From Candidatus Uhrbacteria bacterium (GTDB lineage Bacteria > Patescibacteriota > Patescibacteriia > UBA9934): a DNA stretch of 40,778 bases. The notes under the pieces were generated by a model that did not search any database, was not told the origin of the DNA, and saw nothing but the letters and a program-made list of their open reading frames with translations. Made by a program: the position numbers and the translations under genes. Each line of letters begins with the position of its first letter. The stretch's first letter is position 1. This document shows, in pieces, positions 1 to 9,862 of this stretch. The stretch covers positions 1 to 40,778 of the forward strand of contig CAIKHN010000015.1 in assembly GCA_903827265.1 (NCBI GenBank), read 5' to 3'.

Positions 1-1
1 A

Positions 2-568
2 ATCGAATTCGAAGCAACGTTTACGGGGATTGATAAGGATGCGGTTCGGGCAAAATTGCAAGAAGTTGGCGGAACGCTCGTGCGGAAAGAATCGTTAATG
101 CGACGAACGGTGTTTCATCCTCCTGTCGCTATTCCTGGCGGATGGATGCGGGTTCGCGACGAGGGGGAGGCGATTACGATGTCGTTAAAAGTGGTAAACG
201 GTAAGGCTATCGAGGATCAGAAGGAAGTGATGGTGAAGGTTGATGATTTCAATAATGCGGTAGATTTTTTGTCGGCGATCGGCGCAGAGAAAAAAGCGTA
301 TCAAGAAACGCTGCGTGAAGCATGGACGTTGAACGGGGCAGAAGTAACGATCGACACATGGCCTGGCCTTCGTCCGTTTGTAGAGGTTGAGGCGCACGAC
401 GAAGCGACGGTCCGTGCGGCGTCGGAACTTATGGGCTTTCATTACGCCGACGCGAAGTTCTGCGAAGTGTCCACGGTGTATCTTGAAGAACTTGGTATTC
501 CGCAGGACGTCATGAAAAACCAGATGCCGATCATTACATTCGAGCATCCGCCAACGCGTTATGTTTAA
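2..568 (+). CDS. CYTH domain protein (class IV adenylate cyclase / thiamine triphosphatase-like), 5' truncated by window edge
   Basis: Frame 2 is open from the window edge (IEFEATFTGIDKDAVRAKLQEVGG...), with CYTH-like E-x-E start and a later FVEVE motif. Confidence 0.75.
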   Translation: MEFEATFTGIDKDAVRAKLQEVGGTLVRKESLMRRTVFHPPVAIPGGWMRVRDEGEAITMSLKVVNGKAIEDQKEVMVKVDDFNNAVDFLSAIGAEKKAYQETLREAWTLNGAEVTIDTWPGLRPFVEVEAHDEATVRAASELMGFHYADAKFCEVSTVYLEELGIPQDVMKNQMPIITFEHPPTRYV

Positions 569-1193
569 TCACTGGTTTCCCTTTATTTCGCAACTCGGCA
601 ATTGGGCATACGCCTTACTGTTTGCATTTGCGTTTGGGGAATCTATTGCCGTTGTAGGCATTCTTGTTCCGGGCGCGACGTTTGTGGTGCTGTTTGGATT
701 TGTTCTTTCGCAAGGCATTTATGACACCGGCGACGCGCTTGTTGTTGGTGCGGTCGGCGCGATTCTTGGAGATGTGTTGAGTTTCGTGCTTGGTCGACGG
801 GGGATCGATCCCGCGAAACGTTTTCCTCGATTGTTCGCACAAAACACCGTCGATCGTGCTGAGAAGTTCATGAACGAATACGGCATTGCGGGCGTATTTC
901 TTGGACGTTTCATTGGGCCGCTTCGTCCGTTTGTTCCGTTTATTGCTGGTGTCCTGAAAATGAAATGGCGCTCGTTCATGACGATGAACATTACGAGCGG
1001 CATTTTGTGGTCAGCTTCGTATCTTGCGATTGGATTTTTCTTCGGACAATTTTGGAGCTCCATTCATCGCGGTTTGCGATGGGTAGGCATTGGCCTCTTT
1101 ATCATTATTGTCGCGTACATCGTTCTTCGCGCAACAGCAACAGGACGCGGAAAGACGGTGGTAGAGGAAGCAGTGGAGGACGTGAAGGAATAG
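561..1193 (+). CDS. DedA family membrane protein
   Basis: GESIAVVGILVPGATFVVLFG...GDVLSFVLGRRG...FLGRFIGPLRPFVPFIAGVLKM is a classic DedA pattern; overlaps the upstream CDS end. Confidence 0.9.
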   Translation: MFNHWFPFISQLGNWAYALLFAFAFGESIAVVGILVPGATFVVLFGFVLSQGIYDTGDALVVGAVGAILGDVLSFVLGRRGIDPAKRFPRLFAQNTVDRAEKFMNEYGIAGVFLGRFIGPLRPFVPFIAGVLKMKWRSFMTMNITSGILWSASYLAIGFFFGQFWSSIHRGLRWVGIGLFIIIVAYIVLRATATGRGKTVVEEAVEDVKE

Positions 1194-1201
1194 CGTTGAA
1201 A

Positions 1202-2851
1202 TTATTCTTTCGGTGGAAGCTCGACGAGATACCCGTTTGTTGGATCGTATATTCCGGTGCTCAGTAAGAGGAATGCGTATTTTTCATCGGCGGTCATGGT
1301 CATTCCGGCATACTGAGCGTCTTCGATCTCTGCGACAGTAACGCCATTTACGGCAAGCGTGTGGCATGGGTATGTAAGTTCATGACGTTCTCCGAGATAC
1401 ACATTTGTGCCGTCGTAGGCGAATTCAACGCCATCGCATGACACGTTTGCCGGAGGAGCGTCGTGGAGCATAGAATCATGTGAACGCTCTGCGTCGCCAA
1501 TATCGGTGATTGAAGGATTTTGAATATCGTTGATGCCAATTCGCATCGTGCGGCTGTTCATTGTGACGACGAGATCGTCGCCAAAACGATACGCGTAATA
1601 ATTCGCATACCAGCCTTCGTTGCGATTAAAGTATTTCACCACAGCGTACATTGGTCCCAATTCTTGTCGTTCCAGTGTTTCTCCAATGTCATTATGCGGA
1701 ACATGCCAAGTGATATGTGATTCGCGTAATGGCGCGAGAGCAGCGATTCCACCGAAATACACAACACTTATTACAGCGACCCATGGAATGGAAAGACGAT
1801 GTACAAGAGTGTATCGGCGGTAAGCGCTCATGATTGGCGTAACGATACTGACAAAGATAACGGTTCCAAAGATGAGAATATATGTCGCTGTCACATTGAG
1901 ATGGAGTATATGCAGCGCAGCGCTACTCATCCACCAATGAATAAAGAACATCCCAAGCTCGATAGCAAATCGCGGCGCTGCAATGAACAATGCGAGTACC
2001 GGATGGGTGTCGACGACGGTGTTAAAGCGATCAAGCGACGCGAGTGTGAGAAAGAGTTTGTGTGTTACAAGGATCGACACCGTGCAATACACGCCAATGA
2101 TCGTTGAGAGCTTTGGATAGAGTTTTTCTCGATACCACAGAATACTCTTGCCAAAACGACTGTATGATGGCGCGGCGATCGAGGCACGAATGATTCGCAA
2201 GGCGAGCAATACGCCAAGAAGGAAAATTGCTATTGAGAGCATGAAGCCGATCACAGTCGCCGGATCGAAAGCGGTAAGGGCTTGAGGGCTTACTATGCCA
2301 ACGCTGACGAGGAAGGAGAACGCTATCGGGAATCCGACTATTGTCCACTGGCGTGCTCTCTGTAGCTGCGCCTGCTCATGATCTGTAACGACTGATCGCA
2401 ATGTAAAGAGATGAAAAATGATGCTCGCTCCAAGACAGAGTAGTCCGTAACCAATGAGGCTTTGTCCAATCGCAAAAACCCACGCAAGTGATTCCGGAAG
2501 CGCCGGATATGCATTCCACGATCCTGAACCGAGTGCGTTGAGTGTTCCCAGGAGTTGCGTAAACATCGCAATAAACGTCATGAGAAAAATCGGTGTTCCT
2601 GCGACGCCAAACCCAATCGCCTCCAGCATTATCATTGTTGGGTTTGCGGTACGACGAGCTGTGCGGTGAGCGTTTGCGATGATCGTTGATTGGCCGAGTA
2701 CTGCTTCCGTGGTTTCTCTTGATGTTCCGGTTAATGCAGCCATCGATTCGTGATCATCAAGGTGCTCGTTAAGTTCCTCAATAAGTCGATCGGTTCGAGG
2801 ATCGTTATTGAGGTCGGTACGAAGGATCGCAAAATAGTCTTTGCGGTTCAT
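1202..2851 (-). CDS. Multi-pass membrane protein with HAAS-like N-terminus, coupled to a PadR regulator
   Basis: N-terminus MNRKDYFAILRTDLNNDPRTDRLIEELNEHLDDHE plus many TM segments; ATGA overlap with the PadR stop codon. Confidence 0.7.
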   Translation of the reverse strand: MNRKDYFAILRTDLNNDPRTDRLIEELNEHLDDHESMAALTGTSRETTEAVLGQSTIIANAHRTARRTANPTMIMLEAIGFGVAGTPIFLMTFIAMFTQLLGTLNALGSGSWNAYPALPESLAWVFAIGQSLIGYGLLCLGASIIFHLFTLRSVVTDHEQAQLQRARQWTIVGFPIAFSFLVSVGIVSPQALTAFDPATVIGFMLSIAIFLLGVLLALRIIRASIAAPSYSRFGKSILWYREKLYPKLSTIIGVYCTVSILVTHKLFLTLASLDRFNTVVDTHPVLALFIAAPRFAIELGMFFIHWWMSSAALHILHLNVTATYILIFGTVIFVSIVTPIMSAYRRYTLVHRLSIPWVAVISVVYFGGIAALAPLRESHITWHVPHNDIGETLERQELGPMYAVVKYFNRNEGWYANYYAYRFGDDLVVTMNSRTMRIGINDIQNPSITDIGDAERSHDSMLHDAPPANVSCDGVEFAYDGTNVYLGERHELTYPCHTLAVNGVTVAEIEDAQYAGMTMTADEKYAFLLLSTGIYDPTNGYLVELPPKE

Positions 2852-3186
2852 ACGTTTGCAAAATGCAATGAAGTTTTGAGCGCAGAGAAGAGTGTTCCAA
2901 ATTCGGTCCGACGGTTTTTTAGAAACGTTTTTCCTGCAGGAGTAATTTTGTAGTAGCGACGTTCTTTACTTCCGGAGACCGTTTTGCGAATACTCGTGAC
3001 GTACTTTCGGTCTTCCATGCGGTAGAGGAGCGGATACAGCGTGCCTTCTTGAAAGGCGAATACATTGTTGCTCTGGGAAGCAATACGCTGGAGGAGTTCA
3101 TATCCGTATGCTTCGCCGTCGTCGGCAAGACATTGGAGAACGACGGCCTCAATAGCGCCTTTGAGGAGTTCTTTGTTGAGCGACAT
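2848..3186 (-). CDS. PadR family transcriptional regulator
   Basis: MSLNKELLKGAIEAVVLQCLADDGEAYGYELLQRIA...EGTLYPLLYRMEDRKYV...RRYYKITPAGK; start taken at 3186 rather than the longer ORF start. Confidence 0.88.
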   Translation of the reverse strand: MSLNKELLKGAIEAVVLQCLADDGEAYGYELLQRIASQSNNVFAFQEGTLYPLLYRMEDRKYVTSIRKTVSGSKERRYYKITPAGKTFLKNRRTEFGTLFSALKTSLHFANV

Positions 3187-3339
3187 ACACGATGGTGTTA
3201 CGATGTGATACATACTATTTAGTACATAGTATTGAATTGAACAAGAGCGCCTGGGGATATGTTTCATTGGTCATGTATTCGTACTCGAGCTCGTCGCTTC
3301 GTGACATTATGCTGGATTTTGTGTACGCTCTTGGCCACT

Positions 3340-4338
3340 ATGCTCGATCTCGAACAAAACCTTCGCGATATTATTACTAAGGCGTTTCGCATTGATGTAT
3401 CGCATCCGTCGATTATTGTTTTCGATGAACAATCGCCGCTTTCAAGGCGTCTTGCGACGGCGTATCGCGATGTCCTTACCAACGCAATTGCCATCAATTT
3501 TGATACAACAACTCCAGATGCGATTCGTGCAGATATCGACACGTTGGCGCCAGGAAGTCTTGTAGTACTTGTTCAGTCTGGAAGCTTCCGATTGAACGAA
3601 TTCCGTTTCCGACTTGAGCTGTTTAACCGCAGCCTTGCCGTTATTGAGCACCCGCACCTTGGCCGCATGCCGGAGGAGGAGCACGACATTTATCTGGATG
3701 CATTGGCATACGACGAGCAGTACTACCATGCGGTTGGCCCGTGGTTAAAAGAAAAGATTGATCGCGCGAAGCAGATTGTTGTGTCGTGCGAAGGAACAGA
3801 ACTGGTATACGACGGGCCGTTTGAATCTGCGAAGTTGAATACTGGTGATTACACGGGAATGAAAAATCTCGGTGGGCAATTCCCAATCGGTGAGGTGTTT
3901 ACTGAAGCGTCGGAATTCTCCAATTTGAACGGAACAGTGAAGCTGTTTGGCTACGCAGACGCAGATTTTCACGTGATTGTTCCGCCGGAACCGGTGCTCG
4001 TCCGTATTGAAAACGGCATTCTTGTTGAGGCTATTGATGCGCCGGAATCATTTACTGCAGTGCTCGATCAGATTCGTGCAGACGAGCAGCTTTGGGTGCG
4101 CGAACTTGGATTTGGGCTGAATCGTGCGCTTACTCGCAACCGTCGACTTACCGACATTGGAAGCTACGAACGCATGTGTGGCATTCATCTTTCTCTTGGT
4201 CAGAAACATTCGGTATATACCAAAGAAGGTTTCCCAAAACGATCAAGTAAATATCACGTCGACGTGTTCGCTGATGTGACGACTGTCACGATCGACGGGG
4301 AAGTCGTGTACAAGGACGGGACGTATACGAACGCTTAA
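3340..4338 (+). CDS. Aminopeptidase (M29-like leucyl aminopeptidase-related)
   Basis: C-terminal ELGFGLN...RRLTDIGSYERMCGIHLSLGQ resembles M29/AmpS; start chosen at internal ATG (MLDLEQNL). Confidence 0.6.
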   Translation: MLDLEQNLRDIITKAFRIDVSHPSIIVFDEQSPLSRRLATAYRDVLTNAIAINFDTTTPDAIRADIDTLAPGSLVVLVQSGSFRLNEFRFRLELFNRSLAVIEHPHLGRMPEEEHDIYLDALAYDEQYYHAVGPWLKEKIDRAKQIVVSCEGTELVYDGPFESAKLNTGDYTGMKNLGGQFPIGEVFTEASEFSNLNGTVKLFGYADADFHVIVPPEPVLVRIENGILVEAIDAPESFTAVLDQIRADEQLWVRELGFGLNRALTRNRRLTDIGSYERMCGIHLSLGQKHSVYTKEGFPKRSSKYHVDVFADVTTVTIDGEVVYKDGTYTNA

Positions 4339-4347
4339 GAACAAGAC

Positions 4348-4376
4348 AAAAACGCTCCGATTGCTCGGAGCGTTTT
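4348..4376. terminator. Bidirectional intrinsic terminator between convergent genes
   Basis: AAAAACGCTCCGA-TTGC-TCGGAGCGTTTTT. Confidence 0.9.
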
Positions 4377-4388
4377 TGGTTGAATCGA

Positions 4389-4619
4389 TTACTCAATGAA
4401 GTAGCGCAGATCAACCTTGCTTCCTGCCTTCACCCACTTTGCGAGGGTGCGGATGCCGCGGCCGGAAACCATGAGCACGACTGGCTTGCCGGTTGCTGGA
4501 TTAATAACCGTTTTCTTTTGCAAATTTGGCATCTGGCGACGCTTTGATTTGACGTTGGAGTGGCTGACATTGTTGCCAGTCAATGGGCTCTTGCCCGTGA
4601 TCATGCAGACTTTGCTCAT
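4389..4619 (-). CDS. rpmB: 50S ribosomal protein L28
   Basis: MSKVCMITGKSPLTGNNVSHSNVKSKRRQMPNLQKK... Confidence 0.93.
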   Translation of the reverse strand: MSKVCMITGKSPLTGNNVSHSNVKSKRRQMPNLQKKTVINPATGKPVVLMVSGRGIRTLAKWVKAGSKVDLRYFIE

Positions 4620-4837
4620 AGAGGGGAATGGTTTCGAATGCGGGAATGCTACCTGAACCCTATAAATTTGGCAAATCTCAGCGGTGGACAGGGTTTTGTG
4701 TTTTATTGGGTACATCTTGGTACGCTTTTGGCGAATATTGGCGAAGAATATTGACTTTTCAGCTCATTTTGCTAGCATATTCCCACGATTGTTCCGGTAT
4801 CCGCCGGCACAGCGACGGCTCTTTCCTCAGGTGCCTC

Positions 4838-5365
4838 ATGAAATTCTCCGACTTTCTCGCTCGTCTCCGGCTGATCCTCGAGAGCGATACCCCCAGGGCT
4901 CGGGCGACTCTCGAGTACATCACGCAACTCATCGACGGCACCGCGGTTCTTCCCGGGGGCATCAAGCGCCTCATGGCGGAACTCGACTGTACAGTCGTCG
5001 GCGCCGAAATCACTGATGCGCTCTTCCCGAACTCTGACGCGTTTGCCTCTACGGCAGACATCCGGCCCATGGAAATCTACTCGGGTTATTTGGAAGGGGA
5101 AAAGATCACTGAAGCAGATCTGCGACAAAGGCTCGATGCCAAAGGACTCGATCCTGCGAATGCAGACGAAGGCCTTCAGTGGGTTGCGGAGAACCGGGAA
5201 CAATTGAAATATGCACTCATGATCTTCAGCCACGGTCGCATCATCGAGATGCGCAAAAACGAAGGTACTGGGAAACTGCGTGCGTCGCTTTCTGTCTTGC
5301 CGACCTGGATTCCGCATCGGTGCGTTGTCCTCGCAAAACCCAAGAAACCGACGCCTGCGACGTAG
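4838..5365 (+). CDS. Hypothetical protein in a GC-rich single-gene unit
   Basis: ORF MKFSDFLARLRLILESDTPRAR...; upstream TTGACT(4751)-N16-TAGCAT(4773); terminator follows. Confidence 0.65.
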   Translation: MKFSDFLARLRLILESDTPRARATLEYITQLIDGTAVLPGGIKRLMAELDCTVVGAEITDALFPNSDAFASTADIRPMEIYSGYLEGEKITEADLRQRLDAKGLDPANADEGLQWVAENREQLKYALMIFSHGRIIEMRKNEGTGKLRASLSVLPTWIPHRCVVLAKPKKPTPAT

Positions 5366-5383
5366 TCGACGTGTTCGCAACGG

Positions 5384-5421
5384 CCGCGCTGATCCGAAAG
5401 GGTCGGTGCGGTTTTCGTTTT
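5384..5421 (+). terminator. Intrinsic terminator after the 4838-5365 gene
   Basis: CCGCGCTGATCC-GAAA-GGGTCGGTGCGG (pairs with G-U wobbles) followed by TTTTCGTTTT. Confidence 0.75.
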
Positions 5422-5441
5422 GCTATACTTCACATAAACGT

Positions 5442-6788
5442 ATGGAGGAAAAAAGGGGGAAAGCGTTGGCGCATGTCGTCGCTGTGAATATGGGCTATGG
5501 CCACGAGCGGGCCGCGTTTGCGTTGCGTCATTTAGCTCCGGGCGGGGAGGTGACGGTCGCGAATGATTATCCAGGAATTCCTGCACACGAAAAACGACTT
5601 TGGGAAACAGGGAAGCGTTTTTACGAATTTGTATCACGATTCAAGAACGTGCCGATCCTCGGAACGACAGCGTTTGGCATTATGGACAAGATGCAGCGCA
5701 TTCCTGAGTTTTATCCGCGTCGCGATCTGTCGAAGCCGAGTTTGCAAGTGCGACAAACATACGCACTTATTCGTCGCCAAGGCATGTGTCGCGATCTGAT
5801 TGAACGATTGAAAGAGCGACCGTTGCCGATCGTTTCTACTTTCTTTACTCCCGCTTTCGCCGCAGAAGAATTCGATTATCCTGAAGATATTTACATCGTG
5901 CTCTGTGATGCCGATGTTGCTCGAGCGTGGGTGCCGCTGAATCCAAAGAAGAGTCGGATCAAATATTTAGCACCGACTGGGCGTGTTGTTGAGCGATTGA
6001 AATTGTACGGCGTGAAGGAGAAGAACATTACGCTGACAGGCTTTCCGTTGCCGTTTGAAACGGTTGGCGGCCCGCATGTTCCCGAATACGTTCGGGCAGA
6101 TTTGCAGCGACGCATGTGCAATCTTGACCCGCACGGAAATTTTGTCGCAAAGGCGCAATCGTTACTCGATGCAACATTTGGTGGAAAGTTCTGTTCTGCA
6201 AAACCATCGACACCAACAATGACGTTCGCGGTCGGCGGAGCAGGAACGCAGCGCGAGATTGTGGCACTCGCACTCCGATCATTAGCAAGCGATATTCGCG
6301 CCGGAAGAATCAATGTGAATCTTGTTGCTGGTACGCGGCCAGAGGTTGCAGAATATTTCGAACGTGAAATCCGATTGTGCGGATTGGTGGGCGCAAAGCG
6401 TACCGGAAAAGTAACAGTGTTGTTTGAACGAACGCGTCATGCGTATTTTGTGGCATTTTCAAAACTCATGCGGAAGACGGATATTCTTTGGACAAAGCCA
6501 TCGGAGCTTTCGTTTTACACCGGTTTGGCGATTCCAATTATCATGGCGCCAACCGTGGGAAGCCAAGAGGATTTTAATCGTGCGTGGTTAACGTATGTCG
6601 GCGGTGGCGCTGACGGGCTTCTTCCGCAGTACATGAACGAATGGTTGTTCGACTGGATTGAAAGCGGTGCGTTGGCTCGAATGGCGTGGAACGGATTCAC
6701 GAACGCACCAACGCACGGCGCGTATCGAATCGAGTCACTGTTGCGTGGCGATACGAAAGTGTGGAGGAATTTGCCGATCGTTGTGTAA
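5442..6788 (+). CDS. GT-B-like glycosyltransferase (MGDG synthase/MurG-like N-terminus)
   Basis: N-terminal HVVAVNMGYGHERAAFAL and glycosyltransferase-like body; start at ATG 5442. Confidence 0.5.
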   Translation: MEEKRGKALAHVVAVNMGYGHERAAFALRHLAPGGEVTVANDYPGIPAHEKRLWETGKRFYEFVSRFKNVPILGTTAFGIMDKMQRIPEFYPRRDLSKPSLQVRQTYALIRRQGMCRDLIERLKERPLPIVSTFFTPAFAAEEFDYPEDIYIVLCDADVARAWVPLNPKKSRIKYLAPTGRVVERLKLYGVKEKNITLTGFPLPFETVGGPHVPEYVRADLQRRMCNLDPHGNFVAKAQSLLDATFGGKFCSAKPSTPTMTFAVGGAGTQREIVALALRSLASDIRAGRINVNLVAGTRPEVAEYFEREIRLCGLVGAKRTGKVTVLFERTRHAYFVAFSKLMRKTDILWTKPSELSFYTGLAIPIIMAPTVGSQEDFNRAWLTYVGGGADGLLPQYMNEWLFDWIESGALARMAWNGFTNAPTHGAYRIESLLRGDTKVWRNLPIVV

Positions 6789-6790
6789 AT

Positions 6791-8194
6791 ATGCCAAAAA
6801 AGACGTCACGAAAAGCTGGGTTCGACGTTGTCGTGATTGGTGGAGGCTCTGCGGGGCTTTCTGCAGCGTTTTCGGCGCGACAGGAGGGTGCAAGCGTTGC
6901 ACTTGTTGCTGCCGACAAGCTTGGAGGCGAGTGCCCAAATTACGCATGCGTTCCAACAAAGACCATGCTCGCTGCTGCGGTGCGATACGACGATATCCGA
7001 AGGAACGGCGCTCGATTCGGTATCGACGTGAAGCGGCTGACTTTTAATGTCAGTGCAATGATGGAACGAAAGGATGCGGTTGTGCATGCAATGACCGGAC
7101 ATCGCCGTCTAGAAAAAATTCTCGAGAGCGAGAAGGTTACGGTGTTCCGCGGAACAGCGACCTTTATTGACGACGAATCGATTCGTGTCGGGACGCATAT
7201 CATTAGCGCCAAAGCATTTGTGATTGCGACAGGATCGGTACCGAAAATTCCACCAGTCGCAGGAATTGAGTCTGTCGAGTATTGGACGCCACGTGAAGCG
7301 ACGTCGATCACCGAACTTCCAGAATCTATCGCAATTCTTGGTAGCGGCCCAATTGGTTGCGAATTCGCAACGTTCTTTTCGATGCTTGGTGTTCCGGTCA
7401 TTATTTTCGATATCGCCGATCGATTGCTTCCTCGTGAAGATGCTGAAGTTGCCGCGCTCGCTGCAAAAACACTTATGCATCGCGGCGTAACATTCCATAG
7501 CAACACTCGTGTTCTCGGCGTTGCAAAATCTGGACGGCATATTCGCGTCACGTATCAGACGAAATCAGAATCTCGAAAAACAGTGCGCGTCGAAAAAATA
7601 TTGATCGCTTCTGGCCGTGCGCCAAACATTGAATCGCTGAGTCTTGAGAACGCTGGTGTAAAACGGAATATAATGAACGGCATCACGATCGATTCAGCAA
7701 TGCGAGTAAAAGGGCAATCAATATTCCTTGCTGGTGATGTTAGCGGACTTCCGGCGTATACGCACACGGCGCATCATGAAGGAACAATCGCGGGGAAGAG
7801 CGCAGCACTATTTGCGCAAGGAAAGAAGAAGTTTGCGAGTATCGATCTCGCCGTTGTTCCTCGCGTGACGTTTGTGGCGCCTGAGCTTGCTTCTGTTGGT
7901 GCAATGCCTGAAGAACTCGTTGCGAAAAAGAAATCATTTACCATTTGGAAATTTCCGGTTGGAGCACTTGGTCGTGCCGTCATTGAAAGCGAACGGATCG
8001 GCCTCCTTAAAGTTTTTGTCGAAAAGAAAACAAACCGTATTCTCGGCGCATCGATGCTTGGCGACCGTTCCGGCGAGGTTATTCACGAGCTTGCGTTGGC
8101 GATGTACGCCGGGCTGACGATCGACTCCCTTCAGTCGATGATTCACGCATATCCCACAATGAGCGAAGCAATTCCTGGACTGATCCCATCGTAA
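6791..8194 (+). CDS. Pyridine nucleotide-disulfide oxidoreductase (MerA/dihydrolipoamide dehydrogenase-like)
   Basis: FDVVVIGGGSAGLSAA (FAD), GGECPNYACVPTK redox CxxxxC, second dinucleotide motif ILGSGPIGCEFA, C-terminal dimerisation region. Confidence 0.9.
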   Translation: MPKKTSRKAGFDVVVIGGGSAGLSAAFSARQEGASVALVAADKLGGECPNYACVPTKTMLAAAVRYDDIRRNGARFGIDVKRLTFNVSAMMERKDAVVHAMTGHRRLEKILESEKVTVFRGTATFIDDESIRVGTHIISAKAFVIATGSVPKIPPVAGIESVEYWTPREATSITELPESIAILGSGPIGCEFATFFSMLGVPVIIFDIADRLLPREDAEVAALAAKTLMHRGVTFHSNTRVLGVAKSGRHIRVTYQTKSESRKTVRVEKILIASGRAPNIESLSLENAGVKRNIMNGITIDSAMRVKGQSIFLAGDVSGLPAYTHTAHHEGTIAGKSAALFAQGKKKFASIDLAVVPRVTFVAPELASVGAMPEELVAKKKSFTIWKFPVGALGRAVIESERIGLLKVFVEKKTNRILGASMLGDRSGEVIHELALAMYAGLTIDSLQSMIHAYPTMSEAIPGLIPS

Positions 8195-8213
8195 TCGTTA
8201 CTCTGGCTACTAT

Positions 8214-9257
8214 ATGCCTTTGTGGTGGCCGATTCCTGTTGCGTTCGCATTCTTAATCTCCGCATGGACGACTCCGATTATTCGATCGTTGGCGTTGCGG
8301 TTTGGCGTGATCGATTCTCCAGACGGCGGGAGAAAACTGCATCGCGAACCGACGCCACTTCTCGGCGGCTTGGCGATTGTTGCGAGCTTTACGATCGTCA
8401 CGATCGGAGTTCTCCTTTCATCGACCGAGCTAACGAGCGGCGCGATCGGTATCCATCACTTCATTGGTTTCTTTGCTGGAATCGCGATCCTTACAATTGG
8501 TGGTGTGATCGACGATCGGTTTGCGATATCGGCGAAGTATTCGATGGCGTTGTTTGTGCTCGCATCCTTCATTGCTGTTCTCGGTGGAATCAACGTCGCG
8601 AAGATGACGAATCCGCTTGGTGGGGTCATTGTGTTGGCTCCGATTATGGCGTCGGTTGTTGCCTTTGTCTGGATTCTTGCAATGACAATGACGACGAAGC
8701 TCCTCGATGGCGTCGATGGCTTGGCATCGAGTGTGTCGTTGGTTGGAGCGCTGATGATCGCCGCACTCGCACTGACACCGACATATTTCCAGTCTGATGT
8801 TGCGCTGCTCGCGTTAATCTTCTCCGGTTCGATTCTTGGGTTTATTCTGTGGAACTGGCATCCGGCGCAGATCTTTCTTGGAGAGTCAGGGAGTACCGTC
8901 CTTGGATTTACCGTTGGAGTGCTCTCCGTGATTGCCGGCAGCAAGATGGCGACAGCGCTTCTTGTTCTCGGCATTCCGGCGATTGATGTCGGTCTCGTTG
9001 CGATCCGCCGTTGGCGAGCAGGGAAGAATCCGTTTACTACTGCTGACCGTTGGCATTTCCATTTTATGCTTCGGGACGCTGGTCTGTCGCCGCGACAGGT
9101 GACGCTGCTCTATTCGCTCTTTGCTTTGGCATTTGGTGTAACAAGTCTGCTCTTTGCAAGCTGGCAAAAGGTGATTGCGTTGGGTTTTCTCGCTATTTTG
9201 GCCATTATCGGCATTAGCCTGTTAGCGAAATACCTTGACGATTCCAAGGCTTCCTGA
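8214..9257 (+). CDS. Undecaprenyl-phosphate sugar-1-phosphate transferase (WecA/TagO/MraY family)
   Basis: DSPDGGRKLHREPTPLLGGLAI, KLLDGVDGLASS, FLGESGSTVLGF, DRWHFHFML motifs. Confidence 0.9.
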   Translation: MPLWWPIPVAFAFLISAWTTPIIRSLALRFGVIDSPDGGRKLHREPTPLLGGLAIVASFTIVTIGVLLSSTELTSGAIGIHHFIGFFAGIAILTIGGVIDDRFAISAKYSMALFVLASFIAVLGGINVAKMTNPLGGVIVLAPIMASVVAFVWILAMTMTTKLLDGVDGLASSVSLVGALMIAALALTPTYFQSDVALLALIFSGSILGFILWNWHPAQIFLGESGSTVLGFTVGVLSVIAGSKMATALLVLGIPAIDVGLVAIRRWRAGKNPFTTADRWHFHFMLRDAGLSPRQVTLLYSLFALAFGVTSLLFASWQKVIALGFLAILAIIGISLLAKYLDDSKAS

Positions 9258-9337
9258 TACTCTTTTCGCACATTTTGGCTTGCAATAGGCAAAAAAGCGT
9301 AGGGGTTTCCTTACCGCCTCAGCAGCTCAATCCTTAT

Positions 9338-9649
9338 ATGTTTGCAGTTATTACCGCAGGTGGAAAGCAGCACATCGTCCGCGAGGGCCAGGTGCTCAGC
9401 GTAGAAAAGATCGATCTCGAGGTTGGTGCTCCAATGACGTTTGATGCACTTCTCGTGGCATCTGACGACGGCGCAACCGTAAAGGTTGGTACTCCAGTCG
9501 TGAAAGATGCAAAGGTAACGGCAATCGTTTCTGAGCACGGTCGTGCTGAGAAGGTGTCCGTTATTAAGTACAAGCCAAAGACACGTTACCGCCGTAACGT
9601 TGGTCACCGCCAGCCTTGGACAAAAATCACAATTCAAACCATCGCGTAA
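9338..9649 (+). CDS. rplU: 50S ribosomal protein L21
   Basis: MFAVITAGGKQHIVREGQVLSVEKIDLEVG...KTRYRRNVGHRQPWTKITI. Confidence 0.95.
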   Translation: MFAVITAGGKQHIVREGQVLSVEKIDLEVGAPMTFDALLVASDDGATVKVGTPVVKDAKVTAIVSEHGRAEKVSVIKYKPKTRYRRNVGHRQPWTKITIQTIA

Positions 9650-9658
9650 TCGCAAATC

Positions 9659-9688
9659 AAAACTCCGAGCATTGCGCTCGGAGTTTTG
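9659..9688. terminator. Intrinsic terminator after rplU
   Basis: AAAACTCCGAGC-ATTGC-GCTCGGAGTTTT type hairpin with T-rich tail. Confidence 0.85.
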
Positions 9689-9862
9689 TTATTCCTTCGG
9701 TGTTTCCTTTGGGATGCTTTCCGTGATGTACGAATAGCAGTGCGGACAACGATAGATCTCCTCGTTGTACCGAATCCCTTCGTATGTGTTGGTGCCGTTG
9801 CGAACGTACTTCATGCCTCGTTTACAGTTTGGACATTCCATATACTGAAAGTTTACTCCCAT
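9689..9862 (-). CDS. Small zinc-ribbon protein
   Basis: MGVNFQYMECPNCKRGMKYV...YRCPHCYSYI with two CxxC. Confidence 0.6.
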   Translation of the reverse strand: MGVNFQYMECPNCKRGMKYVRNGTNTYEGIRYNEEIYRCPHCYSYITESIPKETPKE

